DNA of 37,125 bases from JAXHUE01 sp034189655 (GTDB taxonomy: Bacteria > Chloroflexota > Dehalococcoidia > E44-bin15). The DNA is taken from assembly GCA_034189655.1 (NCBI GenBank), contig JAXHUE010000019.1, positions 1 through 37,125 of the forward strand, in the 5' to 3' direction. Of the stretch, positions 7,016 through 15,367 are shown in pieces. Position 1 is the stretch's first letter. Each line of letters begins with the position of its first letter. Made by a program: the position numbers and the translations under genes. The notes below the pieces were generated by a model. That model saw nothing but the letters and a program-made list of their open reading frames with translations. It was not told the DNA's origin and did not search any database.

Positions 7016-9913
7016 TCACCCCGTGGCCGCAGCAGCGGAGGCCCTGCCCTCCTCGTGCCTCCCCAGCACACCCTTCAGGTAGTGGCCGGTGGCGGAGCCC
7101 TCGCTCCGGGCCACCTCCTCCGGGGTGCCGGTGGCGATGACGTAGCCGCCGCGGTCGCCGGCGCCGGGGCCGAGGTCGACTATCCAGTCGGCGCTCTTTA
7201 TCAGGTCGAGGTGGTGCTCGATGAGGATCACGGTGTTGCCCACGTCCACCAGGCGGTGCAGCACCTTGAGCAGGGCGGCGGCGTCCTCGAAGGAGAGGCC
7301 GGTGGTGGGCTCGTCCAGTATGTAGAGCGTCCTCCCCGTTGCCCGCCTCGACAGCTCGGTGGACAGCTTGACCCGCTGCGCCTCGCCGCCAGAGAGCGTG
7401 GTCGCTGGCTGCCCCAGCCTGATGTAGCCCAGGCCCACGGCCTTCAAGGTCTCCAGCTTGCCCCTCACCTTGGGGAAGTGCTCGAAGAAGGTGTAGGCCT
7501 CGTCCACGCTCATCTCCAGCACGTCGGCGATGCTCTTCCCTTTGAAGCGAATCTCCAGTGCCTCCCGGTTGTAGCGCTTGCCGTGGCACACCTCGCAGGG
7601 GACGGTGACATCGGGCAGGAACTGCATCTCTATCTGGATGTAGCCCTCGCCGTGGCACGCCTCGCACCTCCCCCCCTTGACGTTGAAGGAGAAACGGCCC
7701 GGCCCGTAGCCGCGCATGCGGGCCTCGGGCACGGTGGCGAACAGCTCCCTGATGGGGGTGAAGGTCCCGGTATAGGTCGCCGGGTTGGAGCGCGGGGTGC
7801 GCCCGATGGGCGACTGGTCGACGTTGATGACCTTGTCGATGTGCTCCGCCCCCTCGATGGCATCGCACTCGCCGGGGCGCTCCTTGGCCCGGTAGAAGAC
7901 CTGCGCCAGCCTCTTGTACAGGACATCGTCGACGAGGGTGCTCTTGCCCGAGCCGGAGACGCCGCTCACGCACACCAGCCGCCCCAGCGGTATGTGCACG
8001 TCTATCCCTTTCAAATTGTTCTGCCGCGCCCCGCGGACCACGAGCTCCCGCCCCGACCCGCTGCGCCTGGCCACGGGGAGGGGTATCTCCCTGCGCCCGC
8101 TCAAGTACTGGCCGGTGATGGACTGGGGACAGCCCTCTATGTCCTCCACGGTGCCGCTGCACACCACCTCGCCCCCGCGCTCGCCGGCGCCCGGCCCCAT
8201 GTCGATGACGTGGTCGGCGGCGCGTATCATGGCCTCGTCGTGCTCCACCACCAGGATGGTGTTGCCCAGGTCGCGCAGCTTCTTGAGCGTTGAGATGAGG
8301 CGATAGTCGTCGGCGGGGTGGAGCCCCACCGTGGGCTCGTCGCAGATGTAGAGCACCCCCATGAGGCCGCTGCCGATCTGGGTGGCCAGCCTGATGCGCT
8401 GTGCCTCGCCGCCGGACAGCGTGCTCGAGGCACGGTCTATGCTCAAGTACTCCAGCCCCACGTCGCGCAGGAAGCCCAGCCGTGCCCTTATCTCTTTGAG
8501 CACCTGGCGGGCGATGATGAGCTCGCGCTCGCCCAGCGCCGGCGGCGCGGTGCCGTCGCCGCCCAAGACCTCGAGCCACCCTGCCGCCTGCTCCACCGAC
8601 ATCGCCGCCACCTCGGCGATGTCCCTGTCTGCCACCGTCACCGCCAGCGACTCCGGCTTGAGCCGCCGCCCCCCACAGGCGGGGCAGGGGTGGGTGGTCA
8701 TGTAGCGCTCTATCTCCTGCCTGATGTACTCCGACTCCGTCTCCCGGTAGCGCCGCTCCAGGTTGGGGATGACACCCTCGAAGTGGGCGTTCACCTTGTA
8801 GACCATCCCCGTCTGGCTCTCGTGCTTCATGGGCACGGTGTCGCTGCCGCTGCCGTAGAGCACTGTCCGCATTTGCCCCTCGGAGAGCTCCCTCACCGGC
8901 ACATCCGCGGAGAAGCCGTACCTGCGGGCCACCGACTCCAGCATAGTGGTATACCACGGGCTCATGGTGCCCGTCCTGGTCCAGGGTCGTATCGCCCCCT
9001 CGGCGATGGAGAGGCCCTTGTTGGGGACTACCAGGTCGGGGTCTATCTCCATGCGCACCCCCAGGCCGGTGCAGGCCGGGCAGGCGCCGTGCGGGCTGTT
9101 GAAGCTGAACGTGCGCGGCTCCATCTCCCCGAAGCTCGTGCCGCAGCGTGCGCAGGCGAAGTGCTCGGAGAAGACCAGCTCCTCTCCATCGGCCACGGAC
9201 ACCAGCGCCACCCCGCCCCCCAGCTTCAAGGCGGTCTCCACGGAGTCGGCGAGCCGGCCCCTGCGCCCCTCACCGTCGATGACCAGCCGGTCTATGCGCG
9301 CCTCGATGGTGTGCCGGCGATACTTGTCCAGGGCCACCTCGTCGACCAGGAGGTCGTACTCCCGCCCATCGACCCGCACGTGGTCGATGCCCGCGCGGCG
9401 CAGGTCATCGAAGATGCCCTGGTGCTCCCCCTTGCGGTCCCGCACCAGCGGCGCCATGATGACCACGCCGCTGCCCTGGGGCAGCGCCAGCAGCGAGTCC
9501 ACGATCTGCTGCACCGTCTGCTGCGCTATCTCCTGGCCGCACTGGGGACAGTGGGGGTGCCCGATGCGGGCGAAGAGGAGCCTCAAGTAGTCGTACACCT
9601 CGGTCACCGTCCCCACCGTGGAGCGGGGGTTTCTCCCCGGCCCCCGCTGGTCGATGGATATCGCCGGGCTCAGGCCCTCGATGTAGTCCACGTCGGGCTT
9701 CTCCATCCTGCCCAGGAACTGGCGGGCATAGGCCGAGAGCGACTCCACGTAGCGGCGCTGGCCCTCGGCGTAGATGGTATCGAAGGCCAGAGAGCTCTTG
9801 CCCGAGCCCGATACGCCGGTTATCACCACCAGCCTATCGCGGGGGATGGCGACGTCGATGTCCTTCAAGTTGTGCTCGCGGGCACCCTTCACAAAGATGG
9901 TATCCGAGGGCAT
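7016..9913 (-). CDS. uvrA: Excinuclease ABC subunit A
   Basis: A 965-residue UvrA, the usual size. UvrA dimerises, scans DNA for bulky lesions and loads UvrB in nucleotide excision repair. The first ATPase has Walker A GVSGSGKS (33-40), then the conserved LSAYARQFLGRMEKPDVD and STVGTVTEVYDYLRLLFA stretches. A zinc module has C254/C257 and C278/C281, and a further pair is CPACGGRRL. The second ATPase has GVSGSGKSTLVDD, a C-terminal zinc finger C750-x2-C753-x19-C773-x2-C776, and the signature TTLSGGEAQRVKL. I chose ATG 9913 (MPSDTIFVKG) as it gives the family N-terminus; in-frame starts upstream overlap the promoter. uvrB and uvrC are not in the window. The HD gene follows as a likely second cistron. 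Confidence 0.97.
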   Translation of the reverse strand: MPSDTIFVKGAREHNLKDIDVAIPRDRLVVITGVSGSGKSSLAFDTIYAEGQRRYVESLSAYARQFLGRMEKPDVDYIEGLSPAISIDQRGPGRNPRSTVGTVTEVYDYLRLLFARIGHPHCPQCGQEIAQQTVQQIVDSLLALPQGSGVVIMAPLVRDRKGEHQGIFDDLRRAGIDHVRVDGREYDLLVDEVALDKYRRHTIEARIDRLVIDGEGRRGRLADSVETALKLGGGVALVSVADGEELVFSEHFACARCGTSFGEMEPRTFSFNSPHGACPACTGLGVRMEIDPDLVVPNKGLSIAEGAIRPWTRTGTMSPWYTTMLESVARRYGFSADVPVRELSEGQMRTVLYGSGSDTVPMKHESQTGMVYKVNAHFEGVIPNLERRYRETESEYIRQEIERYMTTHPCPACGGRRLKPESLAVTVADRDIAEVAAMSVEQAAGWLEVLGGDGTAPPALGERELIIARQVLKEIRARLGFLRDVGLEYLSIDRASSTLSGGEAQRIRLATQIGSGLMGVLYICDEPTVGLHPADDYRLISTLKKLRDLGNTILVVEHDEAMIRAADHVIDMGPGAGERGGEVVCSGTVEDIEGCPQSITGQYLSGRREIPLPVARRSGSGRELVVRGARQNNLKGIDVHIPLGRLVCVSGVSGSGKSTLVDDVLYKRLAQVFYRAKERPGECDAIEGAEHIDKVINVDQSPIGRTPRSNPATYTGTFTPIRELFATVPEARMRGYGPGRFSFNVKGGRCEACHGEGYIQIEMQFLPDVTVPCEVCHGKRYNREALEIRFKGKSIADVLEMSVDEAYTFFEHFPKVRGKLETLKAVGLGYIRLGQPATTLSGGEAQRVKLSTELSRRATGRTLYILDEPTTGLSFEDAAALLKVLHRLVDVGNTVILIEHHLDLIKSADWIVDLGPGAGDRGGYVIATGTPEEVARSEGSATGHYLKGVLGRHEEGRASAAAATG

Positions 9914-9944
9914 GGCCCTTTCTCCCACCGGGTGGTAATATTTC

Positions 9945-9973
9945 ATTGTATCACTCCATACCCATTGCAACAA
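9945..9973 (-). promoter_or_regulatory. Candidate uvrA promoter
   Basis: On the minus strand TTGTTG (9973-9968), a 17-base spacer and TACAAT (9950-9945), placing transcription start a few bases downstream and giving a leader of about 25 bases to ATG 9913. No LexA/SOS box was recognised around it. It is back to back with the plus-strand promoter at 9990-10018. Confidence 0.45.
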
Positions 9974-9989
9974 GCATCATAGAGGGTGA

Positions 9990-10018
9990 TTGCATTGGGG
10001 CCGCTGTTTGTATATACT
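9990..10018 (+). promoter_or_regulatory. Candidate promoter of the zinc-ribbon/YlxP/MrfA unit
   Basis: TTGCAT (9990-9995), a 17-base spacer and TATACT (10013-10018). Transcription would begin near 10025, leaving a leader of about 150 bases before the first gene at 10179. The region is less G+C-rich than the genes around it. Confidence 0.45.
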
Positions 10019-10075
10019 GTAGTGCGTTGAGGCTGTGTAAGGGGGTCACAGCCCGGAAGGGGCGCTCTGCGGCCC
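9998..10075 (+). other. Inverted repeats in the uvrA/zinc-ribbon intergenic region
   Basis: GGGCCGC (9998-10004) faces GCGGCCC (10069-10075), and inside them GGCTGTG (10031-10037) faces CACAGCC (10047-10053) around the 9-base loop TAAGGGGGT. A short CCCGGAAGGGG hairpin follows at 10052-10062. The inner stems would be in the leader of the zinc-ribbon gene. I tested it by eye against SRP, 6S and common riboswitch cores and found no match. The rest of the leader to 10178 shows no coding signal. Confidence 0.35.
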
Positions 10076-10178
10076 ATTTGGTTTGCTCCGACACAGGATG
10101 GCTCTATAGAACCCAGATACCGGGGCTTGAAGCTGCATCGGCAAGGGGCAACCATGAAATTAAGGGAGGAGGCCTCAC

Positions 10179-10463
10179 ATGGCTATGCAGGACAAGACCC
10201 TGGTGTGTCGCGACTGTGGAAGGGAGTTCGTCTTCTCCATAGGTGAGCAGGAGTTCTTCCTCTCCCGCGGGCTGGAGAGGGAGCCCTCCCGCTGTCGCGA
10301 GTGTCGCTCCTTGAGGCGACGCGACCGCTCTGGCGAGGAACGCGAGATGTTCTCCGCCATCTGTGCCTCCTGCGGCAACGAATGCCTTGTCCCATTCGAG
10401 CCCAGGAGCGGGCGGCCGGTCTTCTGCAACGAGTGCTTCCACAAGATGAGAGACCGCCGCTAG
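10179..10463 (+). CDS. Small double zinc-ribbon protein
   Basis: A 94-residue protein made of two zinc-binding parts. The first has C10-x2-C13 (VCRDCGREFVFS) and C39-x2-C42 (RCRECRS), the pattern of the probable zinc-ribbon domain zf-trcl. The second has C62-x2-C65 and C83-x2-C86, the CxxC-x17-CxxC finger pattern (ICASCGNE...PVFCNECF). Proteins of this type are common in Dehalococcoidia and other anaerobes and have no firm function; nucleic-acid binding is a guess from the many Arg residues. GGGAGGAGG (10164-10172) sits 6 bases before ATG 10179. The YlxP-like gene follows 63 bases later, so the unit may run through to the helicase. Confidence 0.8.
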   Translation: MAMQDKTLVCRDCGREFVFSIGEQEFFLSRGLEREPSRCRECRSLRRRDRSGEEREMFSAICASCGNECLVPFEPRSGRPVFCNECFHKMRDRR

Positions 10464-10526
10464 CGGCGCGATCCCCTCTCTCGCAGTGAGCTCCCACACT
10501 TGAAGGCCCGTGGGACGGGGGGTGCC

Positions 10527-10820
10527 ATGAACATCGGTAGCTGCAAGGTCAGGTTCCGCCTGGCAGAGAACCACTCTCTCAAAGGGAAGCGACAGACCTT
10601 GAAGTCGATCCAGGAGCGGGTGAAGGGCAAGTTCAACGTCTCCATCGCCGAGGTCGACGACCACGACCTGTGGCAGGTGTTCACCCTGGGGATAGCGTGC
10701 GTGAGCTCCAGTCCCCAGCACGCCAACGAGGTCATCTCCAAGGTGGTGGAGTTCATCCAGAGGAGCAGGTTCGACGTGGAGATGCTGGGCTACGAGATCG
10801 AGATCATCAACGGCCTCTAG
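10527..10820 (+). CDS. YlxP-like DUF503 family protein
   Basis: A 97-residue protein with the DUF503/YlxP signature: MNIGSCKVRFRL, then the ENHSLKGKRQTLKSI block, then FNVSIAEVDDHDLWQ. YlxP members are small alpha/beta proteins, often encoded beside infB and rbfA, and proposed to act near ribosome or RNA processing; the function is unproven. I chose ATG 10527 for the family N-terminus; a TTG at 10500 would add nine residues. Here the gene is not beside translation genes but runs directly into the MrfA-like helicase: the stop ends at 10820 and the next GTG is at 10821, so the two are probably translationally coupled. Confidence 0.85.
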   Translation: MNIGSCKVRFRLAENHSLKGKRQTLKSIQERVKGKFNVSIAEVDDHDLWQVFTLGIACVSSSPQHANEVISKVVEFIQRSRFDVEMLGYEIEIINGL

Positions 10821-13124
10821 GTGACTTTCGGCGTGGACACCGTGGCCTTCCTCGATCACCTGAGGGCCCTCCCGGCCTACAGAGACCAGATAGCCCACAT
10901 CGAGCGCCTGCCCCCGCGAAAGCCGCGCTACGGTGAGCTGGAGCGGCCCCTCCACCCCGCCCTCCACGACCGCCTCCGGGCGCTGGGCCTGCTCCCCCTC
11001 TACCACCACCAGGCACAGGCCGTGGACGCCTCCCGCCGCGGCGAGAACACCTTCATCGTCACCCCCGCCGCCAGCGGCAAGACCCTGTGCTACAACGTGC
11101 CCGTGCTGGAGCGCCTGCTCACCGAGGCCAGGGGCCGCGCCCTCTACATCTTCCCCACCAAGGCCCTGGCACAGGACCAGCTCAGGGGCCTGGGGGAGCT
11201 GGCCGCCCCGTTCAAGCTCGCCATGGCCACCTTCGACGGCGATACCCCGGTGGAGGAGCGGGGCGAGATACGGCGGGGGGCACAGCTCGTGCTCACCAAC
11301 CCCGACATGCTCCACCTGGGGATACTGCCCAACCACCGGTCGTGGGCCCACCTCTTCCGCAGGCTGAGCTACGTGGTCATCGACGAGGCCCACGTCTACC
11401 GCGGCGTCTTCGGCTCCCACATGGCCCAGGTGCTGCGCCGCCTGCGCCGCATCTGTGCCCTCTACGGGTCGCGGCCCCAGCTCATCTGCGCCTCGGCCAC
11501 CATCGCCAACCCCAGGGAGCACATCGAGAGGCTCACCGGCCTGCCCTTCACCGTGGTCGACGAGGACGGCTCGCCGTACGGCGGCAAGGACTTCGTGCTC
11601 TGGAACCCGCCGCTCATCGACCTGGCCCGCAGCCAGCGGCGCAGCGCCAACACCGAGGCCTCCCTGCTCTTCACTGAGCTTGTGGGCCACGGCCTGCGCA
11701 CCATCACCTTCGCCCTCTCGCGCAAGCTGGCCGAGCTGATATACATCTACACCAGGGAGCAGCTCTGCGCAGAGCACCCGGGGCTCGCCGAGAAGGTGAA
11801 GCCCTACCGCGCCGGCTACCTGCCGCAGGAGCGCCGCCTCATCGAGCGCCAGCTCTTCGACGGCGAGCTCCTGGGGGTGGCCGCCACCTCGGCGCTGGAG
11901 CTGGGCATCGACATCGGCACCCTCGACGCCACGGTCTTAAACGGCTACCCGGGGAGCATCGCCAGCACCTGGCAGCAGGCGGGACGCAGCGGCCGCCGCG
12001 GGGAGCGCTCCCTCTCGTTTCTCATCGGGCTCGACAACCCCCTCGACCAGTACTTCATGCGCCACCCCGAGGCCTTCTTCGGCCACAGCGTGGAGAACGC
12101 CCTCACCAACCCCGATAACCCCTATGTCCTGGGGCCCCACCTCCTGTGTGCCGCCTGGGAGCGGCCCCTGGACGAGGTGGACGGGGAGCTCTTCGGCCCC
12201 GGCTTCGCCCCGGCCCGGGACGAGCTTGTGCAGCAGGGGCTCCTGCGCCCACGCCACGGGAGGTGGTACCCCTCGCCCGCCATCCCCTACCCCGCAGAGG
12301 GGGTGGGCCTGCGCTCCGCCTCGGCACAGCGCTACACCGTCGTCGACACCGCACAGGGCGGCCGCGAGCTGGACACCGTGGAGGAGGCGGTGGCCTTCTT
12401 CCAGGTCCACCCCGGTGCCATCTACCTCCACCAGGGCGATGCCTACGTGATAACCGGGCTCGACCTGCCCTCGCGCACCGCCTACGCCCAGCCCGCCGAC
12501 GTCCCCTACTACACCCAGGCCAGGGACATCACCGATATCGCCATCATCGCCACCTCCCGGCACAGGGAGGTGGGCCAGTCAACGGTATGCCTGGGCACGG
12601 TCCAGGTCACCACCAGGGTCACCGGCTTCCGCCGCAAGCGGCACCTTACCGAGGAGACCATCTCCGAGGAGCCGCTCGACCTGCCGCCGCAGACCTTCAC
12701 CACCGTGGGGCTGTGGTTCGACTGCCCCGAGCAGGCCCACCGCCAGCTCTCCGCATCGGGCCTCGACCTCGCCGGCGGCCTCCACGCCACCGAGCACGCC
12801 GCCATCGCCATGCTCCCCCTCTTCGCCCTCTGCGACCGCAGCGACATCGGGGGCATGTCCACGCCACTCCACCCCGAGAGCGGGAGGGCCCAGATATTCA
12901 TCTACGACGCCCACCCCGGCGGCATCGGCATCGCCGAGAAGGGGTACCAGCTCATCGAGGAGCTGTGGCAGGCCACGCTCAAGGCCATCTCGGAGTGCCC
13001 CTGCCAGGAGGGCTGCCCCTCCTGCGTCCAGTCGCCCAAGTGCGGCAGCAACAACGAGCCCCTGGACAAGGGCGCCGCCATCGTCATCCTGCGCCACCTC
13101 CTGGGCCGCGGCGGGCCCGCGTAG
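10821..13124 (+). CDS. MrfA-like DEAD/DEAH-box helicase with DUF1998 zinc domain
   Basis: A 767-residue superfamily 2 helicase. Walker A is TPAASGKT (81-88) and the DEAH box is D188-EAH in VVIDEAHVYRG, followed by the helicase C domain (TSALELGIDIGTLDATVL; QQAGRSGRRG). The C-terminal part is a DUF1998 (MZB) domain with a Cys cluster at C726, C728, C732, C735 and C741 (CPCQEGCPSCVQSPKC). This architecture is that of Bacillus subtilis MrfA (YprA), a helicase for UvrABC-independent repair of mitomycin C damage. The nuclease partner MrfB is not seen. The GTG at 10821 abuts the stop of the YlxP-like gene; no other start fits the N-terminus better. uvrA lies just upstream, divergent, so two lesion-repair systems share this region. 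Confidence 0.88.
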   Translation: MTFGVDTVAFLDHLRALPAYRDQIAHIERLPPRKPRYGELERPLHPALHDRLRALGLLPLYHHQAQAVDASRRGENTFIVTPAASGKTLCYNVPVLERLLTEARGRALYIFPTKALAQDQLRGLGELAAPFKLAMATFDGDTPVEERGEIRRGAQLVLTNPDMLHLGILPNHRSWAHLFRRLSYVVIDEAHVYRGVFGSHMAQVLRRLRRICALYGSRPQLICASATIANPREHIERLTGLPFTVVDEDGSPYGGKDFVLWNPPLIDLARSQRRSANTEASLLFTELVGHGLRTITFALSRKLAELIYIYTREQLCAEHPGLAEKVKPYRAGYLPQERRLIERQLFDGELLGVAATSALELGIDIGTLDATVLNGYPGSIASTWQQAGRSGRRGERSLSFLIGLDNPLDQYFMRHPEAFFGHSVENALTNPDNPYVLGPHLLCAAWERPLDEVDGELFGPGFAPARDELVQQGLLRPRHGRWYPSPAIPYPAEGVGLRSASAQRYTVVDTAQGGRELDTVEEAVAFFQVHPGAIYLHQGDAYVITGLDLPSRTAYAQPADVPYYTQARDITDIAIIATSRHREVGQSTVCLGTVQVTTRVTGFRRKRHLTEETISEEPLDLPPQTFTTVGLWFDCPEQAHRQLSASGLDLAGGLHATEHAAIAMLPLFALCDRSDIGGMSTPLHPESGRAQIFIYDAHPGGIGIAEKGYQLIEELWQATLKAISECPCQEGCPSCVQSPKCGSNNEPLDKGAAIVILRHLLGRGGPA

Positions 13125-13179
13125 CCCCACCCCCCGGCGCCGTCCCCGTGAGCGCAATGGGTTCAAAGGCGCATCGTTG

Positions 13180-13207
13180 TTGCCACCTGGCGAGATTGTG
13201 GTACAAT
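13180..13207 (+). promoter_or_regulatory. Promoter of the corA-led gene run
   Basis: TTGCCA (13180-13185, five of six consensus bases), a 16-base spacer and TACAAT (13202-13207, five of six). The start of transcription near 13214 rules out the in-frame start at 13177 for the CorA gene and supports ATG 13252. Confidence 0.6.
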
Positions 13208-13251
13208 GGGCATGGAAACGGCCCAGGGCCAGACCACCGGCGGTGCCCTCT

Positions 13252-14193
13252 ATGAGCGAGATGGCCATAGACGATGACCTCAATATAGAGAGAGTGGACT
13301 GGGGCAGGCTCACCTGGATCAACGTGGAGAGGCCCACGGCCAGGGACATCGATTACCTGGCCCATAGCTACCTGTTCCACCCCTTCGACCTAGAGGACTG
13401 CATCTCCCGCATCGAGCTGCCCAAGATCGACGAGTACGAGAACTACCTGTTCCTGGTGCTCCACTTCCCGGTGTTCAACAAGGAGGCGCGGGTGACCACC
13501 CCCAGCCAGGTCTCCGTCTTCATCGGCAGCGACTACGTGGTATCGGTGCACTCCGGCGACTTAAAACCGCTCTCCAAGCTCTTCAAGGACTGCCAGCAGA
13601 ACGAGCGGGCGCGCCAGGAGAACATGGAGCGGAGCTCAGGCTACCTCCTCTACCGCATCCTCGACCGCCTCGTCGACTACTGCTTCCCCATCATGAACAA
13701 GATAATCGCCAACGTGGAGGCAGTGGAGGACAGGCTGTTCAGCGACAAGGCGCGCGACTCGGTGAGGGACATCTCGGTGCTGCGGCGCGACATCATGGCC
13801 TACCGCCGCATCATCAGGGCCCAGCCCACCATACTGCGCTCACTGGAGAAGAGGGACTACCCCTTCCTCCACGAGGACTTGGACGTCTACTTCGGCGACA
13901 TCGGCGACCACATCGGCAAGATCATGCAGACGCTGGACGAGTACAAAGAAGTGGTGGAGGGGCTCAACCAGAGCAGCGACTCCCTGTTCTCCCACAGCAC
14001 CACCGAGGTGATGAAGATGCTCACCGTGCTGGGGACCGTGCTCCTGCCCCTCCTGGTGGTCTCCGGCATCTACGGCATGAACGTGCCCCTGCCCTTTCAG
14101 AACAGCTCACTGGCCTTTTTCTTCATCATCCTGGCAACACTGGCGATATCCGGCGGCATGCTGGCCTACTTCCGCCTGAAGCGATGGATCTAG
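13252..14193 (+). CDS. corA: CorA family magnesium/divalent cation transporter
   Basis: A 313-residue CorA-type channel that admits Mg2+ (or Co2+/Ni2+) across the inner membrane as a pentamer. The N-terminal alpha/beta domain (INVERPTARDIDYLAHSYLFHPFDLEDC) leads into a long stalk helix. The pore helix is followed by the YGMN signature at 274-277 (YGMNVPLPF), and the second membrane helix is LAFFFIILATLAISGGML, ending in a basic KR tail. Length and layout are normal. ATG 13252 is chosen from the promoter position; ATG 13261 is an alternative three codons in, and neither has a strong ribosome site. It leads a run of five close genes (1, 21, -4 and 49 bases apart). Confidence 0.92.
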   Translation: MSEMAIDDDLNIERVDWGRLTWINVERPTARDIDYLAHSYLFHPFDLEDCISRIELPKIDEYENYLFLVLHFPVFNKEARVTTPSQVSVFIGSDYVVSVHSGDLKPLSKLFKDCQQNERARQENMERSSGYLLYRILDRLVDYCFPIMNKIIANVEAVEDRLFSDKARDSVRDISVLRRDIMAYRRIIRAQPTILRSLEKRDYPFLHEDLDVYFGDIGDHIGKIMQTLDEYKEVVEGLNQSSDSLFSHSTTEVMKMLTVLGTVLLPLLVVSGIYGMNVPLPFQNSSLAFFFIILATLAISGGMLAYFRLKRWI

Positions 14194-14194
14194 C

Positions 14195-14866
14195 ATGGCT
14201 ATCTCACAGCGCCTCGTAGTCGTTATCTGCCTGTTCGTCACCTGCCTCATCGCAGCCAACATCATCGCCGTCAAGCTCATCGCCATCGGCAGCCTGATAC
14301 TCCCCGCCGCCATCGTCATATTCCCCTTGAGCTACATCCTGGGCGATATCTTAACCGAGGTCTACGGCTACCGCTGGGCGAGGCGGGTCATCTGGCTGGG
14401 CTTCCTGTGCAACCTGGTCGCCGTCCTCGCCATCTGGCTGGGGGGACTCCTGCCGCCGGCGCCGGTGTGGGCCGGCAACGAGGCCTACCACGCCATCCTG
14501 GGCTACACCCCGCGCCTGCTCCTCGCCTCGTTCGCCGCCTACCTCGTCGGAGAGTTCGCCAACTCGTTCGTGCTGGCCAAGATGAAAGTAAAGACCAGGG
14601 GGAGGTGGCTGTGGGCCCGCACCATCGGCTCCACCATCGTGGGGCAGGGGCTCGATTCCCTGGTGTTCATCGCCATCGCCTTCGCCGGCACCCAGCCCTG
14701 GGGGATACTGGGCACCATCATCCTCACCCACTGGCTGTTCAAGAGCGGCTACGAGGCGGCGGCCACTCCCCTCACCTACGCCGTCGTGGGCTACCTGAAG
14801 CGGAAGGAGGGCGTAGACGTCTACGACCATGATACCAAGTTCAACCCGTTCCTGGTCTCCGGCTAG
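14195..14866 (+). CDS. YhhQ-type queuosine precursor transporter (DUF165)
   Basis: A 223-residue integral membrane protein with about six hydrophobic helices, starting RLVVVICLFVTCLIAANIIAVK. The conserved FPLSYILGDILTEVYGYRWAR block and the later GQGLDSLVFIAIAF and KSGYEAAATPLTY are hallmarks of the DUF165/YhhQ family. E. coli YhhQ takes up preQ0 and preQ1 for making queuosine in tRNA. The ATG lies one base after the CorA stop, so the two are co-translated or closely coupled. The salvage enzymes of the queuosine pathway are not in the window, but the run also holds a nucleoside phosphorylase, which would fit base salvage. Confidence 0.9.
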   Translation: MAISQRLVVVICLFVTCLIAANIIAVKLIAIGSLILPAAIVIFPLSYILGDILTEVYGYRWARRVIWLGFLCNLVAVLAIWLGGLLPPAPVWAGNEAYHAILGYTPRLLLASFAAYLVGEFANSFVLAKMKVKTRGRWLWARTIGSTIVGQGLDSLVFIAIAFAGTQPWGILGTIILTHWLFKSGYEAAATPLTYAVVGYLKRKEGVDVYDHDTKFNPFLVSG

Positions 14867-14887
14867 CCCCCCCGCAGGCGGTGCCCG

Positions 14888-15367
14888 GTGAGGACCAGGT
14901 TCATCGTTGACGCCAACGTAGGCCGCCTGGCGCGGTGGCTCAGGATGATGGGCTACGATGCCCTCTTCTACAAAGATATCGACGATAACACGCTCATCTC
15001 CATCGCCCTCAAGGAGAAGCGGGTGGTGCTCACCAAGGACACCCAGATCATGAAGCGGAGGGTAGTCACCAGCGGCAGGCTCAAGGCCCTCCTCATCGAC
15101 GACGACGACCCCAGGGCACAGGCGCGCTACGTGGCCGAGACCATGGGGCTCAACCGGAGGAGAGAGCTCTCCCTCTGCCTGGAGTGCAACCAGCCCCTCG
15201 TCCCCAGGGACAGAGACGAGGTCCGGGGCCTGGTCCCCCCCTACGTATTCCAGACCCAGGCCCGCTACGTGCAATGCCCCTCCTGCCACCGCATCTACTG
15301 GCAGGGCACCCACTGGCAGCACATGAAGAGTGAGCTGGAGGCCCTGGAGAGGGGGGTGAGCGAGTGA
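14888..15367 (+). CDS. Mut7-C (DUF82) PIN-like RNase with zinc ribbon
   Basis: A 159-residue protein. The N-terminal part FIVDANVGRLARWLRMMGYDA, with D8, and the later VVLTKDTQI, with D51, match the Mut7-C domain, a PIN-like fold with acidic residues placed as in RNases. The C-terminus is a zinc ribbon with C97-x2-C100 and C130-x2-C133. The layout matches stand-alone Mut7-C proteins of archaea and bacteria, whose RNA targets are unknown. The GTG start at 14888 gives the family N-terminus; its ribosome site is weak. The gene lies 21 bases after the YhhQ-like gene and its last codons overlap the next gene by 4 bases (GTGA). Confidence 0.85.
   Translation: MRTRFIVDANVGRLARWLRMMGYDALFYKDIDDNTLISIALKEKRVVLTKDTQIMKRRVVTSGRLKALLIDDDDPRAQARYVAETMGLNRRRELSLCLECNQPLVPRDRDEVRGLVPPYVFQTQARYVQCPSCHRIYWQGTHWQHMKSELEALERGVSE

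Noticed and set aside
5002..7140. A 712-codon open frame on the plus strand.
   Set aside because: It lies antisense to the thiolase and HD genes, has no family similarity and a composition rich in His, Arg and Pro; it is a shadow caused by high G+C.
6930..8957. Upstream extension of the HD-domain frame to 859 codons.
   Set aside because: The extra part runs through uvrA out of frame and is Arg/Gly/His-rich; only residues from ATG 6929 match the HD family.
6938..9982. Long plus-strand open frames (451 and 554 codons) opposite uvrA.
   Set aside because: UvrA motifs are intact on the minus strand; the plus-strand frames are low-complexity shadows.
10031..10080. Possible SRP RNA domain (CCCGGAAGGGG tetraloop stem).
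   Set aside because: The conserved internal loop with AGCAG next to the GGAA stem is missing and the surrounding stem does not match.
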